Source: a bacterium (lineage in GTDB: Bacteria; Eremiobacterota; Eremiobacteria; Baltobacterales; Baltobacteraceae). Taken from it: 12,848 nucleotides of DNA. The notes under the pieces were generated by a model. That model searched no databases. It was given only the letters and a program-made list of their open reading frames with translations, and had not been told where the DNA came from. The translations under genes and the position numbers were made by a program. The stretch spans positions 1 to 12,848 of the forward strand of contig JAJXXM010000437.1 of assembly GCA_021781095.1 (NCBI GenBank). Direction: 5' to 3'. Below, piece by piece: positions 1-7,154 of the stretch; positions within the stretch are counted from its first letter, which is position 1; each line of letters starts with the position of its first letter.

Positions 1-592
1 TATACGACCCCGGCGAGATCGCCGAAGCGCTTGCAGAGATCGTCGCGATGCCCTCACAGGTATCGCTCTCGACGAACCCACCGTTATAGCCGCTCTCGCT
101 CACGGCAATGCGTTCGCTGGGGTGCGTGCCGCCGGGAGTGACGCTATCGAAAAAGAGCTCGTTCGGAAGCACGCAGAGCGCACCGGTCGCCTGCGACGAA
201 CAGACGCGCGCGTGCGATCCCGGCACGTAGCGATTCGATGCCGTCACCGTGACGGCGACGCTCGCTCGGGTCGCGCCCGGAGTAAAGACGCGCAAAATCG
301 GCGCCCCTTGCATACCGGCGGTCAGCACCTCCAAACGATCGTAACCATCGGCGGTCATCCATTCCCTGGCGTCCTGCTCGGTCCGCAAACTGTCGTGGAC
401 GTGCCATTCGAAGAAAAGCGTCCGGATCTGCGCGATTCGCGCACTTCCGCCGAGCGCGCCGGCCATCGCCTGCACGATAGAACTCGTCGTAGGAACGAAC
501 GCGTCCGAACGCGGCACGCTCCCCGCGAGGAACACGATCGTCGCCGCGGCGGCAACGGCGGCCGCCAAGGGACGGACATTTCGATCGCGCAC
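1..592 (-). CDS. Secreted protein with Ig-like C-terminal module, cut by left window edge
   Basis: An open frame of 197 codons runs from a GTG at 592 off the left edge, so the C-terminus is missing. The start is supported by a GGAGG ribosome-binding site five bases upstream and by an in-frame TAA further upstream, before any better start. The N-terminus is basic, then hydrophobic at about residues 8-25, which suggests a Sec signal peptide or membrane anchor. Residues 43-60 contain an ALGG...IAQIRTL stretch like the opening of several secreted domains in environmental bacteria. Residues 141-190 look like a beta-sandwich (Ig-like) module, with a VSESGYNGGF stretch followed by DTCEGIATIS. The four cysteines include two close together (131 and 140), so disulfides are possible. 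I do not recognise a catalytic family and give no function. A separate promoter lies just upstream. Certainty is good that this is a gene and low for its role. Confidence 0.75.
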   Translation of the reverse strand, partial: MRDRNVRPLAAAVAAAATIVFLAGSVPRSDAFVPTTSSIVQAMAGALGGSARIAQIRTLFFEWHVHDSLRTEQDAREWMTADGYDRLEVLTAGMQGAPILRVFTPGATRASVAVTVTASNRYVPGSHARVCSSQATGALCVLPNELFFDSVTPGGTHPSERIAVSESGYNGGFVESDTCEGIATISASASAISPGSY

Positions 593-597
593 GAGGA

Positions 598-602
598 CCT
601 CC
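598..602 (-). promoter_or_regulatory. Ribosome-binding site that decides the GTG start at 592
   Basis: On the minus strand GGAGG lies five bases before the GTG at 592. An ATG at 613 starts a different frame that is not the coding one, so this site settles both start and frame of the secreted protein gene. Confidence 0.65.
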
Positions 603-630
603 AGCCGGCAGCATATGGCTGCTTGCCTTG

Positions 631-659
631 GTTATAGCACCCTCGCGAGCAACGAACAA
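631..659 (-). promoter_or_regulatory. Sigma-70-like promoter for the secreted protein gene
   Basis: Reading the minus strand, TTGTTC (654-659) and TATAAC (631-636) are separated by exactly 17 bases. The -10 matches consensus at five of six positions and is preceded by TG plus one base, the extended -10 form. It lies in the 75-base gap between the lyase stop and the GTG at 592, so this gene probably has its own transcript besides any read-through. A short hairpin, GCAGC-CATAT-GCTGC, sits between promoter and ribosome-binding site in the leader. The assignment rests on motif match only. Confidence 0.55.
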
Positions 660-667
660 GGGCCGCC

Positions 668-2422
668 TTACATCGAGATGGATCCTTCGCGAAAGGCGCT
701 TCGTTCGAGCCAGACATTCACGAGAACCGGGATGCCGTTCCGTGCCGCCTCGCGTGCCCGTAGCAGTGCGGGCTCGATCTCGCGTTCGTCGCGCACGAGG
801 ATCCCGAGCGCACCGAACCCTGCAGCAACCTCGTGGTACGCGGTGCGTGCGAGCACCGTACCGACGTCGTCGCCGAGCATCTTTACCTGCTCGCGCGCGA
901 TCTGCGACCAACAGGCATCGTTGCCGACGACGGCCACCAGCCCGACGCGATGCCGAACGTACGTGTCGAACTCCGCGAGCGCATAGCCGACGGCGCCGTC
1001 GCCGAAGATCGCCCAGATCTCATTCTCCGGCCGAGCGAGTGCCGACGCGAGCGAAAAGCCCGCTCCCACGCCGAGCGTTCCGAAGACGCCGGGATCGAGC
1101 CAACTCAACGGCGCTCGCGGGCGCAACACGTATGCGGCCGTCGCAACGAAGTCGCCGCCGTCTGCGACGAAAAGCGCGCGCTCGCCCGCAATGCGGTCGA
1201 TCGACTGCAAGAGCGAGACGACGTTCACGTACTCGCCGCGCGCTTGCGCGGTTGCGAGAATCTCTCGCTCGCGCTCGTCATCGCGTGCGCGTAAACGCGC
1301 AATCCAATCGGCGTGCCTCCCCTCGCCCCACTCATTCGCCGCAACGAGTTCCTCGAGAAAACGCCCCGCATCGCCGATCGCGGCGACCGTCGGCTTTCGA
1401 TTGAGGGTAGCATCGGCGCGGCTGCGGTTGGCGGCAATCACGGTGCTGCGTCGCCGAATATCGCCGCCGTACCCGAGCCGAAAATCGCAGGGAACGCCCG
1501 CGAGCAGCACGCAATCCGCTTCGCGCAATGCCTCGCGCCGCTTGTGGCGCATCTGCAGGCGATGTTCGCGCCCCAATAACCCACGCGCCATTCCCGAAAG
1601 ATAGAGCGGGATCCCCAACGCATCGATCGCGTCGACGAGGCGCTGCGCGTTTGCGGGCACGCAGAGCGCCTGACTACCGACGACGGCGAGCGGCCGCTCC
1701 GCACGCCGTAACGCGGCGATCGCCGCGGCGAGGCTCGCACGCGATGCACGCGGCGCCTTCGGAGAGGCGGTCCCGTTGCGCGGCCCACCATGCGACCCGG
1801 CGAAGAGGCGCTCGACGTGACGTCGCAGGTACCAACGCTGCGCGCGCTCGGGCAGCGAGCTTCCCTTGCTCGATGCGTCGGCATACCAACCACGAATCGT
1901 CGCCTCGTCGTAGAGCAGATCGACGGGGGCTTCCACGACGACCGGGCCGGGAACGCCGCCGCTCGCCGCCGCAAAGGCTGCTTCGAGCGCCGGCTGCAGA
2001 TCGGCGACGCGCCGTACCTGCATCGCTCGCTTCACGTGCGGAAGAATCGTCGCGCGCTGATCGATATCTTGCAGCGCGCCGCGACCGCGCAATGCGGTCG
2101 GAACGCCGCCGCACAGAAGGACGAGCGGCGATTGCGCGAGCCGCGCGTTCTCTACCGCGGTGATCGCATTGGTAAGCCCCGGCCCCGCCGTCACCGCAGC
2201 GACGCCGGGTATGCCCGTGAGGCGCCCCTCGGCATCTGCGGCAAAGAGCGCGCTCGCTTCATCGCGGACGTCGAGAACGCGAATGCCGCGCGCCTTCGCG
2301 GCAGTGAGGATCGGTGAAATGTGCCCGCCGCAGAGCGTATACAACCGGCGTACGCCGTGCGCGACGAGCGTTTCGGCGATACGATCGCCGCCGTGAGGAT
2401 TCTCGGAGAGATGCTGCTCCAT
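668..2422 (-). CDS. Thiamine-diphosphate-dependent lyase, HACL2/ILVBL-like (acetolactate synthase superfamily)
   Basis: This 584-residue protein has the three-domain layout of the ThDP superfamily. The N-terminal pyrimidine-binding domain carries the catalytic glutamate (E55, in DVRDEASA) and an AGPGLTN loop near 79-85. The central domain spans about 225-360. The C-terminal pyrophosphate domain has GDG at 474-476 and ND at 501-502, the metal-diphosphate motif. As I recall the human sequence, [20 protein letters not shown], the [10 protein letters not shown] stretch and the closing FREGSISM fit ILVBL/HACL2 better than IlvB. HACL2 cleaves 2-hydroxyacyl-CoA to an aldehyde and formyl-CoA. Acetolactate synthase, oxalyl-CoA decarboxylase and glyoxylate carboligase are less likely, and no IlvN-type regulatory subunit lies beside it. 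The chosen ATG has a purine-rich AAGAAGGGGAG just upstream; a TTG at 2440 would add six residues. It lies 35 bases after the slipin gene on the same strand, so an operon is likely. The family is certain and the substrate inferred. Confidence 0.9.
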   Translation of the reverse strand: MEQHLSENPHGGDRIAETLVAHGVRRLYTLCGGHISPILTAAKARGIRVLDVRDEASALFAADAEGRLTGIPGVAAVTAGPGLTNAITAVENARLAQSPLVLLCGGVPTALRGRGALQDIDQRATILPHVKRAMQVRRVADLQPALEAAFAAASGGVPGPVVVEAPVDLLYDEATIRGWYADASSKGSSLPERAQRWYLRRHVERLFAGSHGGPRNGTASPKAPRASRASLAAAIAALRRAERPLAVVGSQALCVPANAQRLVDAIDALGIPLYLSGMARGLLGREHRLQMRHKRREALREADCVLLAGVPCDFRLGYGGDIRRRSTVIAANRSRADATLNRKPTVAAIGDAGRFLEELVAANEWGEGRHADWIARLRARDDEREREILATAQARGEYVNVVSLLQSIDRIAGERALFVADGGDFVATAAYVLRPRAPLSWLDPGVFGTLGVGAGFSLASALARPENEIWAIFGDGAVGYALAEFDTYVRHRVGLVAVVGNDACWSQIAREQVKMLGDDVGTVLARTAYHEVAAGFGALGILVRDEREIEPALLRAREAARNGIPVLVNVWLERSAFREGSISM

Positions 2423-2457
2423 GCTCCCCTTCTTCGGCAATGGCCGAGCGAGCGCCG

Positions 2458-3255
2458 CTACGCCGGAGCGCCGTTCGGTTTCGCGGTCAACGCCTCGGCG
2501 TGCTTCTGCGCGATTTGGAGGAAAGGCTTAATCAGATCGATCGGCATTGGAAAGACGATCGTCGAATTGTGTTCGCCGCCGACCTCGGTGAGGGTCTGCA
2601 GGTAGCGCAATTGCATCGCCGCCGGATCAGAGGCGAGGATACGCGCCGCATCGAGTAAGGTCTGCGCCGCTTGAAACTCCGCGTTGGCGTGGATGACCTT
2701 GGCGCGACGGTCGCGCTCGGCTTCGGCCTGTTTGGCGATCGAGCGAACCATGTTCTCCGTGAGTTGCACCTCACGAATCTCGACGCTGATGACTTTGATA
2801 CCCCACGATTCGGTTTGGACGTCGAGCGTGTTCTGTACGTCGGCATTCAGTTCGGTCCGCTTTGCGAGCATTTCGTCGAGTTCGTGCTGCCCGAGGACCG
2901 AGCGCAAGGTTGTTTGGGCAAGCATGTTCGTCGCGCCGATATAGTTTTCAACCTGAATGATTGCCTTCTCCGCGTCGACGACCCGAAAATAGAGAATCGC
3001 ATCGACCTTCATCGAGACATTATCGCGCGAAATGACATCCTGGGCGGGAACCTCCATCACCACCGTCCGAAGATCGACCCGCACGATCTGCTGGACGAAC
3101 GGCACGATGAGAATGAGCCCCGGTCCGCGCACGGCCTGGAAGCGCCCGAGTTGGAAGACAACGGCTCGTTCGTATTCGCGAAGAATTTTGATACTGGAGA
3201 ACAGTATCAACAGCACGATGAAATAGACCGGGAGGAAGACTATCGATGACAGCAT
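2458..3255 (-). CDS. SPFH-domain membrane protein, slipin/stomatin family
   Basis: The product is 265 residues, a usual slipin length. A single hydrophobic N-terminal segment (about residues 5-24) anchors it, followed by the SPFH (band 7) domain opening with EYERAVVFQLGRF and PGLILIVPF. The VPAQDVISRDNVSMKVDAILYFRV stretch and the MLAQTTLRSVLGQHELDEML region are typical of bacterial and archaeal stomatins. An alanine- and charge-rich helix, AKQAEAERDRRAKVIHANAEFQAAQ, follows and should drive oligomerisation. The family forms ring-like membrane assemblies linked to microdomains and protease control. The frame is open upstream, but the ATG at 3255 is preceded by AAAGGA at a 7-base spacing and places the membrane segment at the N-terminus. 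The usual partner, an NfeD-type protein, is not adjacent; the next gene in the likely operon is the lyase. It is divergent from the 55-residue gene across 185 bases. Confidence 0.92.
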   Translation of the reverse strand: MLSSIVFLPVYFIVLLILFSSIKILREYERAVVFQLGRFQAVRGPGLILIVPFVQQIVRVDLRTVVMEVPAQDVISRDNVSMKVDAILYFRVVDAEKAIIQVENYIGATNMLAQTTLRSVLGQHELDEMLAKRTELNADVQNTLDVQTESWGIKVISVEIREVQLTENMVRSIAKQAEAERDRRAKVIHANAEFQAAQTLLDAARILASDPAAMQLRYLQTLTEVGGEHNSTIVFPMPIDLIKPFLQIAQKHAEALTAKPNGAPA

Positions 3256-3440
3256 ATCGCCGTCCTTTCGGCGCGAAGCGCCTGACGAAGGTGCGCGAAG
3301 CGTCGTGCATCTTCCGTATCGATACCCGTACGGTTCACATCCTAAACACCGCTTCCGCCTCCCGCTCCCCACGAATCGAGGCGCGGGACGCCGGATTCCG
3401 TCCGCCGAACGCAAAAACCGAGAAGAAAGCGAGGCCCCTC

Positions 3441-3608
3441 ATGAGCCACGAGAAGAAACACGAGCCCTCCGAAGGCAACCCCTCCGAGAAGCTCCAAAAA
3501 GAGATCGAGGACGCGATGGCGGTCTACGGTGATACCGATATGGACCCGAACCGCGAAGATCAAAAAGACTTGCACCACGGCGCCGAAGACGAGGAAGAGA
3601 GAGACTAA
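3441..3608 (+). CDS. Small acidic hydrophilic protein, 55 residues, unknown function
   Basis: Translation from the ATG at 3441 gives a 55-residue protein with no membrane segment or signal peptide. It opens with a lysine- and histidine-rich stretch, has a short possible helix (EKLQKEIEDAMAVYG, about 16-30), then a strongly acidic tail ending in EDEEERD. The frame is open back to 3246, but upstream translation is arginine-rich and low-complexity, and a GAGG six bases before 3441 supports the shorter form. The stop is two bases before the propeller gene's ATG, and the acidic tail's GAGGAAGAGAGAG codons double as that gene's ribosome-binding site. That arrangement suggests translational coupling, or at least co-expression. 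I recognise no family. The compositional switch at the chosen ATG and the tight spacing argue that it is real. Confidence 0.6.
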   Translation: MSHEKKHEPSEGNPSEKLQKEIEDAMAVYGDTDMDPNREDQKDLHHGAEDEEERD

Positions 3609-3610
3609 CG

Positions 3611-6600
3611 ATGATCCGTCCGTTGCTAGCGTTCGCTGCGTTGCTGATCGCCCCGGCGATCGGCGCTGCAGCGAGCCTGCCCACCGCGAACCTCCACTGG
3701 CGCGAGACGGGGCCGGCGATCGCGGGAGGTCGCGTCACCTCCGTCGCCGGCTCGAGCCGGAATCCGAATCTCTATTATCTCGGAGCGGCGGGCGGCGGCG
3801 TCTGGAAAAGCAACGACGGCGGTTCATCCTGGAAACCCGTTTTCGACCGCGAGAGCGTGGGATCGATCGGCGCGGTCGCCATCGATCCGAGCAACGATAA
3901 CACCGTATGGGTCGGCACCGGCGAATCGAACCCGCGCAACGACGTCAGTTACGGCGACGGACTCTACAAATCGACCGACGGCGGCAAGACCTGGACGAAC
4001 GTCGGGTTGCGCAAGACGCAATACATCTCGCGCATTCTCATCGATCCGAGCGACCCGCAGCACGTCATCGTCGGCGCGCTCGGCGATGTTTTCGCCAACT
4101 CGTCGGCGCGTGGCGCGTACGTCACGTTCAACGGCGGCAAGACGTGGAGCAAGACGCTCGATGTCGGCCCGAGCAGCGGCGTCTCCGATCTCGCGATGAG
4201 CCCGCGCACGCCGAACGTCGTCTATGCCGGCGTCTGGGAGTTTCAGCGGCGCCCGTGGACCTTTCGCAGCGGCGGCAAACGCGACGGGATCTATCGTTCG
4301 ACCGACGGCGGGCGCACCTGGCATCGGCTCACCGGCGGCGGACTTCCTACCGGAATCACGGGGCGCATCGGCCTCGCCGTCGCACCGAGCGATCCCAATC
4401 GCGTCTACGCGCTCATCGAAGCGCACCACGGGATCCTCTGGCGCTCCGACGATAACGGAACGACCTGGAAACTCGTGAGTTCGAATACGCTCGTCGACCA
4501 GCGTCCGTTCTATTTCTCGCATATCGAAGTCGATCCGAGCAATCCGAACCACGTCTTCACCGCCTCGACCGAACTCGCCGAGAGCACCGACGGCGGACGG
4601 CATTTTAAAGCGATCGCCCAGAACGTGCACGGCGACTATCACGCGATCTGGATCGCACCGAACGATCCCCGGCGCATGATCGTCGGCGAAGACGGCGGCT
4701 ACGCACTCACCGTCAACGGCGGGCAGAGCTGGGTATTTTGGGCGAATCTTCCGATCGGCCAGTTCTATCGCGTCGGGCTTGGTAACGACAACCCGTATAC
4801 GATCTGCGGAGGATTGCAAGACAACAATTCCTATTGCGGCCCCTCCAATTCTCTCGACATGGCCGGGAACACGAACGCCTCGTGGTACGCGGTCGTTTAC
4901 GACGACGACGGCCAGTGGGCGATCCCCGATCCCGGCGACCCGAACGTCATTTGGTCCGATGGGCAAGACGGTGCGCTCTTCACGTTCAAACGAAAATCGC
5001 GCGAGTACACGTTCGTAGAACCGTACTTCACGAGCGTGCAGCAAGATTACGATATCGCGACAAGCCCCTATCGCTTCAACTGGGAATCGCCGATCGGTTT
5101 TGCACCCTGGAACTCGCATATCGTGTGGTTCGGCGGCAACGTCGTCTTCCAAACGACCGACGGCGGGCATCACTGGAAGCCGATCAGTCCCGACCTGACG
5201 CGCAACGACAAGGCGCACCAGGGGCCCTCGGGCGGCCCGATCACGCACGACGTTACCGGCGCAGAGTACACCGACACCATTCTCGATATCGAAGGGTCGC
5301 CGCTCTCGCGCGGCGAGATCTGGGTCGGCACCGACGACGGCATCGTGCAACTCACGCGCGACGGCGGCAAGCATTGGAAGAACGTCACGCCGCCGGGCGC
5401 GAATCCGAACGGCCGCTTCGAAACCGTCGCTCCCTCGCCGCTGCAGCGCGGCACCGCATACGCCGTCGAAGATTCGCATTTGATGGGCGACAACGCACCG
5501 GAGGTCTGGGTGACCGCCGATTACGGCGCGCACTGGCGCTCCATTTCCAACGGTCTACCGCACGATCTTTGGACGCGTTCGATACGCCCCGATATTCACA
5601 ACCCCAACCTCGTCTATCTCGGTACCGAAGAGGGCGTTTGGGTCTCCTACGACCGTGGCGCGCACTGGCAGAGCTTGCGCAACAATATGCCGCCGGTCTC
5701 GGTGCGCGATATTCGCATTCAGCCGCAGTTCGACGATCTCGTCATCGCGACGCACGGACGTTCGATCTGGGTGATGGACGATCTTCGCCCGCTGCAACAA
5801 CTTCCGAGCGCGGTTCGGGCGGGCGCGATGCTCTTCGCCCCGCGAACTTCGTACGAATACAACCTGACGAATAATACGGAGGGCACCTACACGAACTTTG
5901 CGGCGAAGAACCCGCCCTACGGCGTTCCGATTACGTATTATCAAGCCCGCCCGCAAGCGAGCGCGCCGACGATTACGATTCTCGATGCCGCGGGACACAC
6001 GGTGCGCACGATAACGGGCACGAACCGCGCGGGTTTGAACCGCATCGTTTGGGACTTCACCACCACGCCTCCGGTGAAATGGCACGGCGCCGCCAATCCC
6101 GCGTTCGCGGGGCCCAGCGACGGGCCGATGGTTCTTCCCGGAAGCTACAGCGCTCGCATATCGTTGAACGGACGGACCTTCGTTCAGCACTTTGCCGTGA
6201 AGCCCGATCCCGACGCGACCGAGACGTTCGCGCAGATGCGACGCAGCTACGACGCATTTGCGAAGCTGAATCGACTCTACTCCAGCGTCGATACCATGCT
6301 GAATCATCTCGACCGGATCGGCAAAGCGCTCGCCGGAGCCTCGGCTCCCCGCGGCAGCGGCGCCGCCGCGCTCGCCGCTGCAGCGCGCGGTCGCACTGCG
6401 GTTATGGCAGCCCTCACCGCGAACTATACCAACGGGGAAGATTCCGTCTCCCGCCCCGGGTCGCTCCGCGAAAATCTCGACGGGGCATTGACCTCGCTGC
6501 AATCCTTTCCGGTGCAGGGGATCATCACGCAGGCTGCCGCGCAATTCTACGCTCGGATCGATGCCGAGTATCGCGCCGCTCGCGCTGCGTATAACGCCTA

Positions 6601-6682
6601 CGTTCGTTCGCTACCGGGAATCAACGCGCGCTTGCACGCGGCAGGTGCCCGTTCGTTGCCGGTGATTCCGCTGGAGCCGTGA
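3611..6682 (+). CDS. Secreted multi-Asp-box beta-propeller protein (BNR/VPS10-like, 'glycosyl hydrolase' family)
   Basis: This 1023-residue protein starts with a Sec signal peptide (hydrophobic about 4-19, likely cleavage near residue 22). At least eleven Asp-box turns of the S-x-D-x-G-x-x-W type follow, near residues 67, 121, 173, 230, 279, 325, 368, 515, 582, 635 and 679, predicting two beta-propellers. Family landmarks include GPAIAGGRVTSVA, YGDGLYKSTDGGKTW, NLPIGQFYRV, GGLQDNNSYCGP and THGRSIWVMDD. The C-terminal part has NPPYGVPITYY, an FlgD-like Ig segment (about 780-862) and a helical tail (870-1005), so the protein looks complete. Such proteins are often labelled sialidase, glycosyl hydrolase or sortilin-like, but no sialidase catalytic set is evident, and a binding or surface role is equally possible. 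It is the second gene of a tight run, two bases after the small acidic gene. Family assignment is firm; function is unknown. Confidence 0.92.
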   Translation: MIRPLLAFAALLIAPAIGAAASLPTANLHWRETGPAIAGGRVTSVAGSSRNPNLYYLGAAGGGVWKSNDGGSSWKPVFDRESVGSIGAVAIDPSNDNTVWVGTGESNPRNDVSYGDGLYKSTDGGKTWTNVGLRKTQYISRILIDPSDPQHVIVGALGDVFANSSARGAYVTFNGGKTWSKTLDVGPSSGVSDLAMSPRTPNVVYAGVWEFQRRPWTFRSGGKRDGIYRSTDGGRTWHRLTGGGLPTGITGRIGLAVAPSDPNRVYALIEAHHGILWRSDDNGTTWKLVSSNTLVDQRPFYFSHIEVDPSNPNHVFTASTELAESTDGGRHFKAIAQNVHGDYHAIWIAPNDPRRMIVGEDGGYALTVNGGQSWVFWANLPIGQFYRVGLGNDNPYTICGGLQDNNSYCGPSNSLDMAGNTNASWYAVVYDDDGQWAIPDPGDPNVIWSDGQDGALFTFKRKSREYTFVEPYFTSVQQDYDIATSPYRFNWESPIGFAPWNSHIVWFGGNVVFQTTDGGHHWKPISPDLTRNDKAHQGPSGGPITHDVTGAEYTDTILDIEGSPLSRGEIWVGTDDGIVQLTRDGGKHWKNVTPPGANPNGRFETVAPSPLQRGTAYAVEDSHLMGDNAPEVWVTADYGAHWRSISNGLPHDLWTRSIRPDIHNPNLVYLGTEEGVWVSYDRGAHWQSLRNNMPPVSVRDIRIQPQFDDLVIATHGRSIWVMDDLRPLQQLPSAVRAGAMLFAPRTSYEYNLTNNTEGTYTNFAAKNPPYGVPITYYQARPQASAPTITILDAAGHTVRTITGTNRAGLNRIVWDFTTTPPVKWHGAANPAFAGPSDGPMVLPGSYSARISLNGRTFVQHFAVKPDPDATETFAQMRRSYDAFAKLNRLYSSVDTMLNHLDRIGKALAGASAPRGSGAAALAAAARGRTAVMAALTANYTNGEDSVSRPGSLRENLDGALTSLQSFPVQGIITQAAAQFYARIDAEYRAARAAYNAYVRSLPGINARLHAAGARSLPVIPLEP

Positions 6683-6683
6683 G

Positions 6684-7154
6684 GTGCGGGGCCGCACCTC
6701 CGTTTCCCCACACGTCGCATTCACAAGCCTGCGAATCGGCGTCGGCATCCTATTCCTGATCTTCGCGCAATATAAAGTCTTTGGAACGCAGTTTACGCAG
6801 GGCGGCGGATTCCAAATGTGGATCGACGGCTTTCTGAAGGGGCACGCCGTCTATCCCTTTATGGTTCCGGTGCTACAAGGTTTCGTGCTGCCGCACGCAA
6901 CCGCGATCGCCTATCTCGCGGCGTACGGTGAACTCGCCATCGGGCTCGCGCTCGTCTCCGGCCTGCTCGTGCGAGCCGCAAGTCTCTGCGGGGCGATCTA
7001 TATGCTCGCGTTGCTCTTTTCCTCGAACTATCCCGGAGCGAGCGCACCGCTCTGGGAATACTTCGGCGCCTCGCTCAATCACCTCGTGCTCGCGATGTGC
7101 TTCGCGGCCTTCGCCGCGGCGGAGTCGCCGGTCGTACGGTTTCGCAGACGTTGA
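6684..7154 (+). CDS. DoxX-family membrane protein
   Basis: The product is 156 residues with about four membrane segments (roughly 11-30, 58-80, 84-110 and 128-146) and a basic C-terminal RFRRR. The segment YLAAYGELAIGLALVSGLLVRAAS carries the conserved glutamate-glycine turn seen in DoxX proteins, and the length matches the family. DoxX proteins are inner-membrane proteins; some relate to the thiosulfate:quinone oxidoreductase small subunit or to oxidative-stress membrane complexes, but most have no known role. The GTG start lies one base after the propeller stop, and a GGAG at 6673-6676, inside the propeller gene, gives a seven-base spacing. The stop overlaps the TTG start of the hydrolase by four bases. 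This spacing suggests one polycistronic message. Confidence 0.82.
   Translation: MRGRTSVSPHVAFTSLRIGVGILFLIFAQYKVFGTQFTQGGGFQMWIDGFLKGHAVYPFMVPVLQGFVLPHATAIAYLAAYGELAIGLALVSGLLVRAASLCGAIYMLALLFSSNYPGASAPLWEYFGASLNHLVLAMCFAAFAAAESPVVRFRRR

Noticed and set aside
144..911. 255-codon minus-strand open frame spanning the lyase end and the secreted gene
   Set aside because: It crosses the lyase stop and the promoter region and gives arginine-rich low-complexity protein; the frame from GTG 592 has a signal peptide and ribosome-binding site.
628..1404. 258-codon plus-strand open frame opposite the lyase
   Set aside because: It is a very arginine-rich translation antisense to conserved ThDP motifs, a GC-bias shadow.
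3316..3333. Palindromes GTATCGATAC and CCGTACGG in the divergent gap between slipin and small acidic gene
   Set aside because: The palindromes are short, and no convincing -35/-10 pair flanks them on either strand, so I could not call an operator or promoter.
2458..3414. Longer slipin form starting at 3414
   Set aside because: It would add 53 arginine-rich residues before the membrane segment; the ATG at 3255 has AAAGGA at the right spacing and fits family length.
3824..5533. 569-codon open frame on the minus strand inside the propeller gene
   Set aside because: It is antisense to a gene with clear Asp-box repeats, its translation is arginine- and aspartate-rich without recognisable motifs, and such frames are expected in high-GC DNA.
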